DNA of 59,193 bases from Cyanomargarita calcarea GSE-NOS-MK-12-04C (GCA_019359595.1 JAHHGZ010000046.1:1-59193); one strand, 5' to 3'. Positions 24,850-34,276 are shown, counted from the first letter of the stretch. Numbers and translations: made by a program. Notes: generated from the letters alone by a model not told the origin.

Positions 24850-25446
24850 TTAACGTTTATAATAGCCTGGGAATACTCTAGATAAATCAAGACACAAATC
24901 AGGGAAACCAGGGAGAGAAATAATAGTATTCGGTAAAAATACTTGCTTGCTGGCGTAACTAAAATTGCCTTGTAAATCTTGATATGGTTTTGTATAAATT
25001 TCCAAACAATTTGTGACTAAGTTAAATATCCAGTAATCAGAAATTCCAGACTCAGCATAGAGCGGTAATTTTGATTCTTGATCGTATTTTAGTGTAGAAT
25101 CCGACACCTCAGCGACTAGTAAGATATCGGATGGATTCGGATGTCCTGACAAGTAGCGATCGCTTTGATTACGTGCAATAACTAAATCCGGTTCTGGTTC
25201 ACTATTGGGAGGTAGGATAATAGGTTCCTGTCCTCTGACTATTGCTTGCGTTTGGAGTAAAATCGTGATTTCGTAAATCAAAGAAGTATTGCAAACAGTG
25301 TGAGGTGTTCCTTTTGATACCATTTGCATTAGTTCTCCACGAATCAACTCTACTGGATCATTTTCTGTCAGAAACCCCAATTCAATGAGGCGATGATAGT
25401 CATCTATTGTAAAACGTTTAGGGGTGACATTTGGGGTAGTAATCAT
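24850..25446 (-). CDS. Uma2 family endonuclease (DUF820)
   Basis: A 198-residue Uma2 protein. PKRFTIDDYHRLIELGFLTE with NDPVELIRGELMQMVSKGTPH is the N-terminal family block; EPDLVIARN near 72 and DILLVAEVSDSTLKYDQESK near 92-111 hold the nuclease acids, and GISDYWIFNLVTNCLEIY near 125 is the conserved DYWI block. It is complete and intact. Its 3' end faces the 3' end of the Uma2 gene at 24241-24846 with only three bases between, an arrangement in which the transcripts must overlap. Function in the cell is unknown. Confidence 0.88.
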   Translation of the reverse strand: MITTPNVTPKRFTIDDYHRLIELGFLTENDPVELIRGELMQMVSKGTPHTVCNTSLIYEITILLQTQAIVRGQEPIILPPNSEPEPDLVIARNQSDRYLSGHPNPSDILLVAEVSDSTLKYDQESKLPLYAESGISDYWIFNLVTNCLEIYTKPYQDLQGNFSYASKQVFLPNTIISLPGFPDLCLDLSRVFPGYYKR

Positions 25447-25597
25447 AGGTCAATAATTACTCAATACAGGAGTAATCGGCTTTACGACTAGTTTAACTGG
25501 GCTGGCAAATTTCACGCCCCGCGATCGCCTGCTCATAGTCTATGCTCAGGCTGTACGTAAACGTTATAACTAAAGAAAAATATTGGTCTATATTATA

Positions 25598-26047
25598 GTG
25601 CGTAAACGTAATATTGCTTACATATTATTTGTTATAACTTTAATTGGGATACTGGGCTTATCTTATTTATCCGAGCGATCGCATCAGCTAACCACTTGCA
25701 GCAAATCAGGATTTAATGCCTCACATCAAAAATATTATATAAATCCCGAGAAAGTAGTAGTCAACCCTTGGCAGGGAGAGCATCATGTCTACGCCATTTT
25801 CATGATTCCCGGTGGACATCTAAACGATCGCTTATTCAAAGTCTCGATATCCGGTTTTGGCACTTATTGCGGAATCTTGGGTTTTGGCGGTACTACCGTT
25901 GCTGAGGGGGTTTATGCCAAACCTGGATACTACCTGATGAAAGCATTATTCCCAACTCGGGCTGCTTTTTGGCTGATTTCCCAAGGTAAGGGTTCACAGT
26001 TAGAGCAGCCACGCAATTGGATACTAGGTTATTCAAAAATACCTTAG
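25598..26047 (+). CDS. Uncharacterised single-pass membrane or secreted protein
   Basis: A 149-residue protein that I do not recognise. After RKRN a hydrophobic helix (about 6-26) acts as signal anchor; the rest (from SERSHQLTTC) is probably extracytoplasmic. Features are two Cys (TTC and GTYC), a Gly-rich stretch ISGFGTYCGILGFGGTTVAE, and a Tyr/Trp-rich end. GTG 25598 is chosen because it puts two basic residues right before the helix; a TTG 15 bases earlier is possible. No neighbour suggests a role. Confidence 0.6.
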   Translation: MRKRNIAYILFVITLIGILGLSYLSERSHQLTTCSKSGFNASHQKYYINPEKVVVNPWQGEHHVYAIFMIPGGHLNDRLFKVSISGFGTYCGILGFGGTTVAEGVYAKPGYYLMKALFPTRAAFWLISQGKGSQLEQPRNWILGYSKIP

Positions 26048-26086
26048 TAGTTTTTCAACCAACAACCAACAATTAATAACTATCAA

Positions 26087-27295
26087 CTAAATCAATATCC
26101 CTGCAATACAAGCGGTAATAAAACCAGCCAACAATCCACCAATCATAGACTTAACACCCATCCGTGCCAAATCGTGCTGGCGATTTGGCGCCATCCCCGT
26201 AATTCCACCAATGGTAATCCCAATCGAACCGATATTCGCAAAATTACATAGTGCATAAGTTGCAATAATCACCGCGCGTTTGGAAAGTTTATTTTCTTGA
26301 ATTAGTTTCCCCAAATCTGCGTAGGCGATAAACTCATTCAGGATAGTCTTTTTACCCAACAACGCCCCTACTTGTCCGCAGTCAGCCAAAGGTACACCCA
26401 TCAACCACGCTACAGGAGCCATGACAAAAGATAACACCCACTCCAAAGATAACTGCGGCAAACGGACAAATGCCCCCAACCACCCCAAAAGCGCATTCGC
26501 GGCCGCCAACAACCCCAAAAAAGCGATAATCATGACACCCACATTCACTGCCATCTGTACACCGTCGATTGCCCCAGTAGTTGCAGCGTCAATGGCATTC
26601 GTGTAATTGCTTTTCATCTCCATCTTTACCTTACCAACGGTGTCGGATACTTCTGTTTCTGGGTAAAGCAACTTTGAAACCACCAATGCTGTAGGGGCAG
26701 TCATAAAAAATGCGGCAATTAAGTGTTCTGGGGGTAATCCAAATGATAAGTATGCTCCCAGTACTCCACCTGCAACCGTTGCAAATCCCCCTGTCATCAC
26801 CGTAAACAGTTCCGATTGTGTCATCATTGCGACAAAAGGCTTCACCAATAACGGGGATTCAGTTGGGCCTAAAAAAATGTTGCCAGCAGTAGATAAAGAC
26901 TCAGCCCCGGATGTCTTCATTGTCTTCATCATCACCCACGCCAGCCCATTCACCACCCACTGCACAATACCGTAGTGGTACATCACACTGATAAAGGCAG
27001 AGAAAAAGATTATTGTCGGTAAGACTTGGAAGGCAAATAAATGGTCTTTAAAATTTGAGCCAAAAACAAATTTAGCACCTTCGTCAGAGAATGATAAAAA
27101 ATTGCTTACCACATCCCCTAGAGACTTGAACAAAAGCAAACCACCGGGAGCCTTGAGTATCAGCAGCGCAAATGCAAACTCCAAACCCAACCCCCACACC
27201 ACAGTTCGCCAACGGATAGCACGACGGTTGTTCGATAACCCATAAGATATACCAATAAAAACTAAGATTCCTAAAAAGGAAATAGCACGTTCCAT
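26087..27295 (-). CDS. Nucleoside transporter, NupC/CNT family
   Basis: A 402-residue membrane protein with about ten hydrophobic segments. Family blocks of the concentrative nucleoside transporters: ISYGLSNNRRAIRWRTVVWGL near the N-terminus (split at NRRAI), QVLPTIIFFSA near 90, FLGPTESPLLVKPF near 142 (the G-x-T-E-S-P substrate motif), and LCNFANIGSIGITIGGI near 350. It imports nucleosides with sodium or protons. Length is full. It is the only gene of its operon seen here; the amidohydrolase and RutB-like genes 2-4 kb away could process nucleobases it helps to bring in. Confidence 0.9.
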   Translation of the reverse strand: MERAISFLGILVFIGISYGLSNNRRAIRWRTVVWGLGLEFAFALLILKAPGGLLLFKSLGDVVSNFLSFSDEGAKFVFGSNFKDHLFAFQVLPTIIFFSAFISVMYHYGIVQWVVNGLAWVMMKTMKTSGAESLSTAGNIFLGPTESPLLVKPFVAMMTQSELFTVMTGGFATVAGGVLGAYLSFGLPPEHLIAAFFMTAPTALVVSKLLYPETEVSDTVGKVKMEMKSNYTNAIDAATTGAIDGVQMAVNVGVMIIAFLGLLAAANALLGWLGAFVRLPQLSLEWVLSFVMAPVAWLMGVPLADCGQVGALLGKKTILNEFIAYADLGKLIQENKLSKRAVIIATYALCNFANIGSIGITIGGITGMAPNRQHDLARMGVKSMIGGLLAGFITACIAGILI

Positions 27296-27469
27296 AAAGA
27301 CTCCAAGAAATGCACCGCTAAGACAGTAAGTGACAAAGCATACACAACAATAAACCTTTTGTTTGTATCTTTAGGGCTAATTACTTAGAATTTATGGAAA
27401 ATTTTTCGGGCTAGAATAACCTAAATTTTATTTGTGCAGCGCTTACCCCTTAAAATAGGCATATGAACC

Positions 27470-27905
27470 GTGAAAAAAATCTTGATTTTGGCAGCAAATC
27501 CCACATCGACGAAGCATCTAAGTTTAGATGAGGAAGTGCGCGAGATTAAAGAAGCGTTGCAATTGTCAAAATATCGCGAGCAATTTATCATAGAGTCAAA
27601 TTGGGCAGTGCGTCCAGACGATATTCGTCGTTCCATATTACAATTCCAACCTTTTAAGTGAGAAACAGGCTTTAGCTTTATTGGCAGATTGGGCAAATCA
27701 AGCCGTAGATATGTTTCATGAAACGTCTTTACAGGTAGCGAGGGAATGTGGGTATTTGCCATTGGCATTGTCAATGGTGGGAGCGATGATGCGGGGAAAA
27801 CCGACAAATCGCTGGCAGAATGTCTTAGAAAAGCTGCGTAGTGCAGACTTAGACAAGATTCGTCAACAGTTTCCGGATTATCCTTATCCCGATTTACTCA
27901 ACTAG
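27470..27905 (+). pseudogene. Deleted CHAT/NB-ARC gene remnant
   Basis: The first piece, KKILILAANPTSTKHLSLDE and EVREIKEALQLSKYREQF to QPFK, is the N-terminus typical of cyanobacterial CHAT or effector-associated STAND proteins. After a stop at 27659-27661 a second piece begins in another frame (LLADWANQAVD, then ARECGYLPLALSMVGAMMRG, then NRWQNVLEKLRSADLDKI), which is the end of an NB-ARC ATPase domain. Several hundred residues between them are missing, and the sensor repeats that normally follow are absent. This is therefore an internal deletion with frameshift in a once large signalling or conflict gene. The minus-strand frame over it is a shadow. Confidence 0.75.
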
Positions 27906-27906
27906 C

Positions 27907-28033
27907 CCCGCAAGGAGTCCCACACCGTAATATGTAGATTCGGTGTCGGGAGGAATTGCGGGTTTGGTTTGTTGCGTCTTCCGACCAACTCACCACGTAG
28001 TGGTGAGAGGGAGGGGGACAGCAACAAACCAAA
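27907..28033. other. Strong multi-stem structure beside the IsrB-like gene
   Basis: Two compound hairpins lie side by side. One has CCCGCAA/TTGCGGG (27907-27913, 27956-27962) enclosing TCCC-ACACCG/CGGTGT-GGGA (27918-27927, 27941-27951). The other has TTTGGTTTGTTGC/GCAACAAACCAAA (27963-27975, 28021-28033) enclosing CTCACCAC/GTGGTGAG (27989-28007). On the minus strand they follow the IsrB-like frame by seven bases, fitting a transposon right end or terminator. Confidence 0.65.
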
Positions 28034-28040
28034 CAATTAT

Positions 28041-29045
28041 CTACGCAACCACGCATAATCTGGTACTCCGTCTTATTAGTTTGATGTTTGTCGGATTAAA
28101 CTGCCCAATACGAGACCAGTTATGGTCATAGATAGAAACATTTTTGGTTTTATTCGTATTACTAAAACCCCCAACCCAACCACGAACAATTAAACCTTTA
28201 TAAGTCGTTTGGACATAATCACCCGACCTAAAACCAAATGGTGTAATTGTTCCTCCTTGCCGTTTTAAAATACCTCCCTTCGCGTAATTTTCTTGATGCA
28301 ATTTCCGACGGAATAATTTCGGGCGAGTAACCACAATGAATGGTGATGCCGTTACTACACATTCCCCAACCCAACGATGTCCATGACTATTCGCGGTATG
28401 AAAAGATTTGTATTGGATGAAAAACGTAGATGCCAAAGCGATTGCATCGTTTGCATGAGTTTCTGGAGTTTGTTTTGATTTGTCCTTGTTGTCTTTTACA
28501 AGTCCTAATTGGTCGCGATATTTGCCTGTATCGAAATAATCTACTTCTACAACAGGTGCAATTAAAGAAGCTTGTGTTCTAAACCATTCTTGACCGACCG
28601 TCACAGGAGAAATACCGCGACCATTCTTTTTAGTATTACCACCACAAGACTCATCTCTAATCTCTGAAATCGGGATTATTTTCGCCATTTCTGCTAATAT
28701 TCTTAGCTCCATTTCTCGATTAGCTTTCACACTCGGAGGGATTTTGCTTTGGCGACGATTGTCAAACCTTTTCTCTCGGTGATTGCGTAGCTCAAACACA
28801 ACTATTCGGTTAATACGCTTACCTCTTCGAGTGCGTCTTAATTCGGCGCGTTTATCCATTTTTCCTGTTACCGACTGCCTGTCTTTGCTTTTCTTTTTAG
28901 ACTTATAAAATCCTGGTAAACAAACATGAAATAAAGCAATTGTTGCTAGTTTTGATTGAACAGCAATACCTGTAAACGCTTTACCTCTATCGGTTCCAAC
29001 TATTATGTTGCACTCGATCGTCTGACAATTGTCGCTGGGGAAGCA
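28041..29045 (-). pseudogene. IsrB-like RuvC protein (HNH-less IscB relative), 5' end lost
   Basis: The frame is open over 334 codons but its first ATG (28859) falls in the middle of the protein. Before it the frame reads VGTDRGKAFTGIAVQS (RuvC-I), LATIALFHVCLPGFYKSKKK and then the arginine-rich bridge RRTRRGKRINR. QKIPPSVKANREMELRIL-type and ISPVTVGQEW blocks follow, and ETHANDAIALAS is RuvC-III with His and Asp. No HNH domain lies between RuvC-II and III, which identifies the IsrB branch of the OMEGA nucleases. A TGA (29046-29048) cuts off the N-terminal PLMP domain, and the usual GxDPG is GTDRG, so it is probably dead. Related to, but distinct from, the iscB at 4344. Confidence 0.75.
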
Positions 29046-29159
29046 TCAGGACGAGTGCATTTTTTACGATTAGAGGGGGTGTGAGGAAGTACAATTTAAA
29101 TCAGACGTTTTAAAAGCCGATCACATTTCACCCTCAGGACGGCCTACAGGGTACTGCAA

Positions 29160-29342
29160 GATCCCCGACTTCTTAAAGGATGCCACTGGCGAATCAGGGG
29201 TAACACCCCTTATGCTAACGAAAAATCAACCTTTTCAGCAGCGATCGCTATCCTATCGATATCCTCAAAACCCTATTAAATTCTTGGGTGAGGGGTCAGA
29301 CCTACCATTCGCCAGCGGTATCCGTAAAAGTTGTCGGGGATC
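29160..29342. repeat. 183-bp element with imperfect 35-bp inverted ends
   Basis: Bases 29160-29194 (GATCCCCGACTTCTTAAAGG... CTGGCGAAT) return in inverted form at 29307-29342 with about eight differences. No gene is encoded in 29049-29377. A further stem, GAGGGGTCAGA/TCTGACCCTC, lies at 29290-29350. Confidence 0.5.
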
Positions 29343-29377
29343 TGACCCTCGCAACTGGTTAGTTAGTACTAAGTATT

Positions 29378-30775
29378 TTATAATCCCATTACACTACGAT
29401 AATGTGCCTCAATCTCTGCTACAGTTTTTGACTTGCGCTTTGTACTCCATTCACTGTGCTTGAATAATTCTTGCCGCAAATTATCCACATCAATGGTCGT
29501 AACTTGACCATCTTTAACAACTTGCTTACCATTTACCCATGCACTATCTACTATATTTGTTGGACGGCCCAAAACTAATAAACCAATTGGGTCTGTGCGG
29601 GGCAATAGTGATAAACTGGTAAGATCGTAAAGTACTAAATCAGCTTCTTTATCAACGCACAGAGAACCGACTTTATCCGCCATATTCAATCCCTTGGCAC
29701 CACCCAAGGCTGCCATCTCTACTGATTGACGGGGTGTAATCCAGTGTTGATAATCTAAATCGGTGACATTGTGCAGAATAGAACCAATTTTGATCGCTTC
29801 TAGCAAATCTTGAGAATCGTTACTAGATGCACCATCACAACCAAAAGACACATTTACCCCGGCTTGACGGTATTTTAAAATTGGGGCAATGCCACTACCC
29901 AAACGCAAATTACTTAAAGGGTTGTGGACAACAGTCGATTTTGTTGCGGCTAAAATTTCGATGTCTTTGTCAGTTAAGTGGACGCAATGAGCTAGAGAAG
30001 TACGGTAATCTAAATAGCCAATTCTCTTGAGATGTTCAACAGCAGTACAACCGTATTTTTCTTGTGCTAATTTTTCTTGAGCCTTAGTTTCCAGTAAATG
30101 AGAGTGACGGCAAAGATTATATTTATCGCTCAACTCAGCACAACCTTCAAACAAAGCATCTGTACATAACTGAATCCCCGTAGGTGCAGTTACAATACTT
30201 ATACCTTCTTCTGGGCGATGAAACTGCTTGACAGCTTCTTCGATAATTTCCAGCGTGGCAGCAGTTGAGCGGAAATAAGGCTCATGGGTTTGTTGCGATT
30301 CTCCTGATGGCATCCCGGCAGTCAGAGATTCATCTTGAATTAGGGGGGCAACAAAAGCCCGAATGCCAACTTCCTTGTAAGCCCGAACCGCTGTGGCAAT
30401 GGTTTCAAATTCTTTCCCTGGAATCAATACCAGATGGTCTACTACACTAGTACCCCCCGAAAGTAAGGTTTCCACCGCTGTCCCCAATGCTGAGAGATAG
30501 ACTTTTTCAATATCGAGAGGGGCAAAGTCATAAAGTTCCGCCAACCATAATTCTAGGGGAAACATGGACATAATGCCCCGCTGCCACATTTCTGAAGAGT
30601 GCGTGTGAGCATTGACGAAACCCGGCAATAACAGTTTATTTTTGCCCTCAATTGCCTCACCAACGACATCTAGACCGGGTGCGATCGCACTAATGATTCC
30701 CTCCACAACCTGGACATCAACGGTCGTGTAATCATCCTCACCAGCGATTAAGGCATTCTGGATAGTAAAGTTCAC
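29378..30775 (-). CDS. Zinc-dependent amidohydrolase, nucleobase/triazine deaminase type
   Basis: Amidohydrolase-superfamily enzyme, 465 residues, of the AtzA/TrzA, guanine deaminase and MTA/SAH deaminase group. FVNAHTHSS near 57 gives the HxH zinc ligands, CRHSHLLET near 228 the next His with the catalytic Glu, AHCVHL near 268 another His, and FGCDGASSNDS near 318 the metal-binding Asp. It hydrolyses an amino group or ring amide of a nitrogen heterocycle; the exact substrate cannot be told by eye. It is divergent from a RutB-like hydrolase gene, and a nucleoside transporter lies 2 kb away, so nucleobase salvage is a reasonable reading. Confidence 0.85.
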   Translation of the reverse strand: MNFTIQNALIAGEDDYTTVDVQVVEGIISAIAPGLDVVGEAIEGKNKLLLPGFVNAHTHSSEMWQRGIMSMFPLELWLAELYDFAPLDIEKVYLSALGTAVETLLSGGTSVVDHLVLIPGKEFETIATAVRAYKEVGIRAFVAPLIQDESLTAGMPSGESQQTHEPYFRSTAATLEIIEEAVKQFHRPEEGISIVTAPTGIQLCTDALFEGCAELSDKYNLCRHSHLLETKAQEKLAQEKYGCTAVEHLKRIGYLDYRTSLAHCVHLTDKDIEILAATKSTVVHNPLSNLRLGSGIAPILKYRQAGVNVSFGCDGASSNDSQDLLEAIKIGSILHNVTDLDYQHWITPRQSVEMAALGGAKGLNMADKVGSLCVDKEADLVLYDLTSLSLLPRTDPIGLLVLGRPTNIVDSAWVNGKQVVKDGQVTTIDVDNLRQELFKHSEWSTKRKSKTVAEIEAHYRSVMGL

Positions 30776-30954
30776 AATGTTTAACCTTGATTAAGTAATT
30801 ATGCGCTTCAGGGGTTTTCAAGCTACAAAATAAGGGAAGTAGAGATTTAGGAGTGAGGAGTAGCCTTGTCAAGATGGCTAAAAATTTGGGAATTATGCTT
30901 GTTTTAGACATTTTATGTTGCCCTTCATGGCTGGCTTTTCCTTCGCTTCTTTGC

Positions 30955-30991
30955 GTCTTCGCGGTTAAAAACAATTTTTAACCGCGAAGAC
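30955..30991. repeat. Perfect 17-bp hairpin repeat
   Basis: GTCTTCGCGGTTAAAAA (30955-30971) and TTTTTAACCGCGAAGAC (30975-30991) are exact inverted copies with a 3-base loop. It lies between divergent genes, so it does not end either of them. The same core occurs near 7555-7640. The rest of 30776-31106 shows repeats and the two unseen promoters. Confidence 0.7.
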
Positions 30992-31106
30992 ACGATAGGC
31001 GCTTCGCCTTCCGTTTCGGTAGAAGCGAAGGGGAACCTCATTTTTATGCTCATACCTTGACAGGGGTACTCCTTCCTAACTCTTAATTATTAACTCCCCA
31101 TATTTT

Positions 31107-31886
31107 ATGAATCAAGCTTTGCGGACATTAGGAGTTGCACCAAATGCATGGACAGTAAATCATGAAAATGCAGATATTACTCGTCCTCCTCTAAACCCAC
31201 AACCCGCTATCTTAGCAACAGAAACAAAAATTTTGCGTCTTGACTGGGCAAAAACTGCGATTCTCGTCATCGATATGCAAAACGACTTCTGTCACCCTGA
31301 TGGATGGCTAGCGCATATCGGGGTAGATGTAACCCCAGCCCGTCAACCCATCGAACCTTTACAAATGTTATTGCCTGCACTACGAAACACAGGCATACCT
31401 GTAGTATGGGTAAATTGGGGAAATCGTCCCGATTTACTAAACATTAGTGCCAATTTACATCACGTCTACAATCCGACAGGGGAAGGTGTAGGGCTGGGAC
31501 ATCCTCTCCCAAGCAACGGAGAAAAAGTGCTAATGAAGGGGAGTTGGGCAGCAGCAGTAGTAGACGAACTCCCACACTCACCATCGGATATTCACGTCGA
31601 TAAATACCGAATGTCCGGCTTCTTTTCTACTCCTTTAGATAGTATCCTTCGGAACCTAGGAAGAACGACACTATTGTTTGCAGGTGTGAACGCTGACCAA
31701 TGTGTGATGGCAACATTACAAGATGCCAATTTTTTAGGATATGACTGTATCCTAGTCAAAGACTGCACTGCCACAACTTCTCCTGAATATTGTTGGCAAG
31801 CGACACTTTATAACGTCAAGCAGTGCTTCGGTTTTGTCACAGATTCACAATCAATTTTTAAAGCATTCGAGAGTCCCAATCCCTGA
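31107..31886 (+). CDS. Isochorismatase-like cysteine hydrolase, RutB-like
   Basis: A 259-residue cysteine hydrolase. ILVIDMQNDFCHPDGWLAHI near 53-72 carries the catalytic Asp, DKYRMSGFFSTPLDSILRNL (near 170) the Lys, and VNADQCVMATLQDANFLGYD near 197 the nucleophilic Cys. The blocks KGSW...VDEL and SGFF-TPLDSILR are especially close to RutB, which opens ureidoacrylate in pyrimidine breakdown; biuret hydrolases share the fold. About 35 extra N-terminal residues precede the domain. It is first of three same-strand genes (cupin, CocE-like) with gaps of 82 and 224 bases, and divergent from an amidohydrolase. Confidence 0.85.
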   Translation: MNQALRTLGVAPNAWTVNHENADITRPPLNPQPAILATETKILRLDWAKTAILVIDMQNDFCHPDGWLAHIGVDVTPARQPIEPLQMLLPALRNTGIPVVWVNWGNRPDLLNISANLHHVYNPTGEGVGLGHPLPSNGEKVLMKGSWAAAVVDELPHSPSDIHVDKYRMSGFFSTPLDSILRNLGRTTLLFAGVNADQCVMATLQDANFLGYDCILVKDCTATTSPEYCWQATLYNVKQCFGFVTDSQSIFKAFESPNP

Positions 31887-31968
31887 GTCCTGAGTATTTA
31901 TTAGTGCATAGGTTCTGTTAGCTAACAACTAACAACTAACAACCAACAATATAAAAGGAGATAAATAA

Positions 31969-32403
31969 ATGCATCTTACTAGCTGCGTAATTCCTATAAT
32001 CAAGTCTCCCAAAGATTATCAAGCCTTTCGCATCAGCCCTAATGATTCAAATCGTTTAGCAATTATCTTTGATACGACAAGCGCCAATACTTCCTTAACC
32101 TGCTGTGTAGAAATTTTTGATGTTGGGGGCAAAACACCACCAAATCGCCATCAATGGGCGGTAGAAATGTTTTTTATCCTCAAAGGAGAAGGTGTTGCGA
32201 TTTGTGATGGGAAGATAGTTCATATTAAAGCTGGAGATAGTTTATTAGTACCTCCTACTGGCACTCATTTAATTAAAAACACAGGTTCAACCCGCTTATA
32301 TACCCTGACTATCATGGTTCCTAATGAAGATTTTTCCGAATTAATTAGAAGTGGTATTCCTGTAGAATTAGACGAAGAAGATTTAGCTGTACTTGGTAGG
32401 TAA
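31969..32403 (+). CDS. Small cupin protein
   Basis: A 144-residue single-domain cupin. PPNRHQWAVEMFFILKGEGV (about 60-79) is cupin motif 1, with His and Glu as metal ligands, and AGDSLLVPPTGTHLIKNTG near 90-110 is motif 2 with the second His. Such proteins are sugar isomerases, dioxygenases or small-molecule binders. AAAAGGAGATAAATAA before the ATG is a strong ribosome binding site. It lies between the RutB-like and CocE-like hydrolase genes, so it may act on an intermediate of the same pathway, but nothing in it shows which. Confidence 0.83.
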   Translation: MHLTSCVIPIIKSPKDYQAFRISPNDSNRLAIIFDTTSANTSLTCCVEIFDVGGKTPPNRHQWAVEMFFILKGEGVAICDGKIVHIKAGDSLLVPPTGTHLIKNTGSTRLYTLTIMVPNEDFSELIRSGIPVELDEEDLAVLGR

Positions 32404-32627
32404 AAAATCTCACTGAACAAGGTAAAAGTTAAAAGTTAAAAGGCACTCATAAAGAGTAATAAAATCGGTGTAAAGCCCCTGGATTTATTCATGGAAAAGA
32501 AAATAAAGATTTGTTACTCTACGAGAAGCCTTACGGCTACGGGACACGTAGTGCAAGAAACAAAGTGTCCTTGTTAAATCCCCTAAATTTATTTCTAGGG
32601 ATTCTCTTTTTACTTTTTAAAAATCTT

Positions 32628-34226
32628 ATGCTGAAAGTTTGTCCTAAACAAACCGCATCAATGTTAACCCGTGATGGAGTTCGCTTGGATGCGGATATAT
32701 ATCGTCCTGAAACTGATGCTGATTTTCCAGTATTATTAATGCGACAACCTTATGGTAGAGAAATTGCCTCTACTGTTGTCTATGCCCATCCGAGTTGGTA
32801 TGCGGCACATGGCTATATTGTAGTCGTTCAAGATGTACGCGGACGGGGTACTTCTGAAGGTGAGTTTAAGTTATTTGCTCATGAAATTGCAGATGGTGAA
32901 GATACTGTAAATTGGGTCGCAAAACTACCCGGTAGTAATGGCAATGTCGGAATGTATGGTTTTTCTTATCAGGGGATGACACAGCTATATGCTGCTCTAG
33001 CTAAACCACCAGCCCTGAAAACTATCTGTCCGGCAATGATTGGTTATGATTTATATTCAGATTGGGCTTATGAAGGTGGAGCTTTTTGCTTGCAAACAAA
33101 TCTTGCTTGGGCAATCCAATTAGCGACGGAAACTGCTCGTTTGCAAAAAGAGGAAAAGGCTTATAAAACACTTTTTAGTGCTTCGAGAAATTTGCCTTTA
33201 TATAACTCTGATATTTTAACTTATTTTGCTCCCGATTCGTTTTATCATGAATGGCTGGCACATTCCCAAGCTGATGAATATTGGGATAAACTTTCACCCA
33301 AATCAAAATTTCAAGATGTCGATTTACCCATGTTCCACATTGGGGGATGGTTTGATACTTACCTGCGGGGCACTCTGCATTTATATCAAGATATGGCAGC
33401 GCGGAGTCAATATCGCCAACAATTGTTAGTAGGACCTTGGACGCATATCCTTTGGGGACGCAAAGTGGGTGAAATTGACTTTGGCCCAAATGCTATGAGT
33501 CCTGTAGATAGAATGCAGGTATCCTGGTTTGACGAATTTCTTAAAGGTGGCAATACAGGTCTGCTCGAAAAATCTCCTGTATGGTTATTTGAAATGGGAA
33601 GTAATATGTGGCAACAGTTTCCCAGATTAATTCAATCAAACCAGAAATCTTATTTTTTGTCAAGTACTGGACTGGCAGGCATCCGGGAAGATGAAGGAAC
33701 TCTCACAACTCAGGACACAGGACACAGAACTCATGACATATTAGTGCACGATCCTTGGCGACCAGTGCCATCCTTAGGCGGTCATGGGGCATTGAGTGCG
33801 GGTGTATTTGAGCGATCGCATATTGATTGTCGTTATGATGTCTTAACTTACACCAGTGAAGTATTTGCAGAAGATATGCATTTGCTGGGGAATGTGGTGG
33901 TGGAAATTTGGTGTAGTGCTTCTAAGCCTAGTTATGATTTGTGTGCGGTGCTGTCAGAAGTGCATCCCGATGGGCGCGTGTATAATTTGACGCAAGGTTA
34001 TCTTCATTGTCGAGATGGAATGAATTCCGTGGTCAGAAAAATTCAATTACAAGCAACATCGGCGAAAATCAGCCAAGGGAATGCCTTGCGTTTGAGTTTG
34101 AGTGCGGCTTGTTTTCCTGCGTATGCAATGAACTCAGGTTCTGATATTGTGACGTTGACAGTGAGTTGTGGAGGTGATTTTTCGTCGCAGGTTTTGTTAC
34201 CTGTGAATTTAGGGAATGGGGAATAG
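32628..34226 (+). CDS. CocE/NonD family (X-Pro dipeptidyl-peptidase-like) hydrolase
   Basis: Alpha/beta hydrolase of about 532 residues. MLTRDGVRLDADIYRP near the N-terminus and QDVRGRGTSEGEF near 70 are typical of the CocE/NonD family. VGMYGFSYQGMTQLYAA near 110 contains the nucleophilic Ser in GFSYQG. The C-terminal half (from about 370) is the galactose-binding-like X-Pro dipeptidyl-peptidase C domain. Members hydrolyse esters or amides, including cocaine, beta-lactam side chains and amino-acid esters. ATG 32628 is chosen because sequence upstream (an ATG-free repeat, AGAAGCCTTACGGCTACGGG) codes for nothing conserved. It is the third gene of the RutB-like/cupin group. Confidence 0.85.
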   Translation: MLKVCPKQTASMLTRDGVRLDADIYRPETDADFPVLLMRQPYGREIASTVVYAHPSWYAAHGYIVVVQDVRGRGTSEGEFKLFAHEIADGEDTVNWVAKLPGSNGNVGMYGFSYQGMTQLYAALAKPPALKTICPAMIGYDLYSDWAYEGGAFCLQTNLAWAIQLATETARLQKEEKAYKTLFSASRNLPLYNSDILTYFAPDSFYHEWLAHSQADEYWDKLSPKSKFQDVDLPMFHIGGWFDTYLRGTLHLYQDMAARSQYRQQLLVGPWTHILWGRKVGEIDFGPNAMSPVDRMQVSWFDEFLKGGNTGLLEKSPVWLFEMGSNMWQQFPRLIQSNQKSYFLSSTGLAGIREDEGTLTTQDTGHRTHDILVHDPWRPVPSLGGHGALSAGVFERSHIDCRYDVLTYTSEVFAEDMHLLGNVVVEIWCSASKPSYDLCAVLSEVHPDGRVYNLTQGYLHCRDGMNSVVRKIQLQATSAKISQGNALRLSLSAACFPAYAMNSGSDIVTLTVSCGGDFSSQVLLPVNLGNGE

Positions 34227-34276
34227 GGACAAGGAAGCTTCGGCAATAGTGCGTAGGCATCGCCATTTGACTTGTG

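Noticed and set aside
27421-27807. A minus-strand frame over the CHAT/NB-ARC remnant
   Set aside because: The plus-strand sequence is recognisable in two frames; the minus frame is unrelated to any family.
28041-28859. A complete 272-residue gene starting at ATG 28859
   Set aside because: Homologous RuvC-I sequence continues upstream in frame for about 60 codons, so this ATG is internal to a broken gene.
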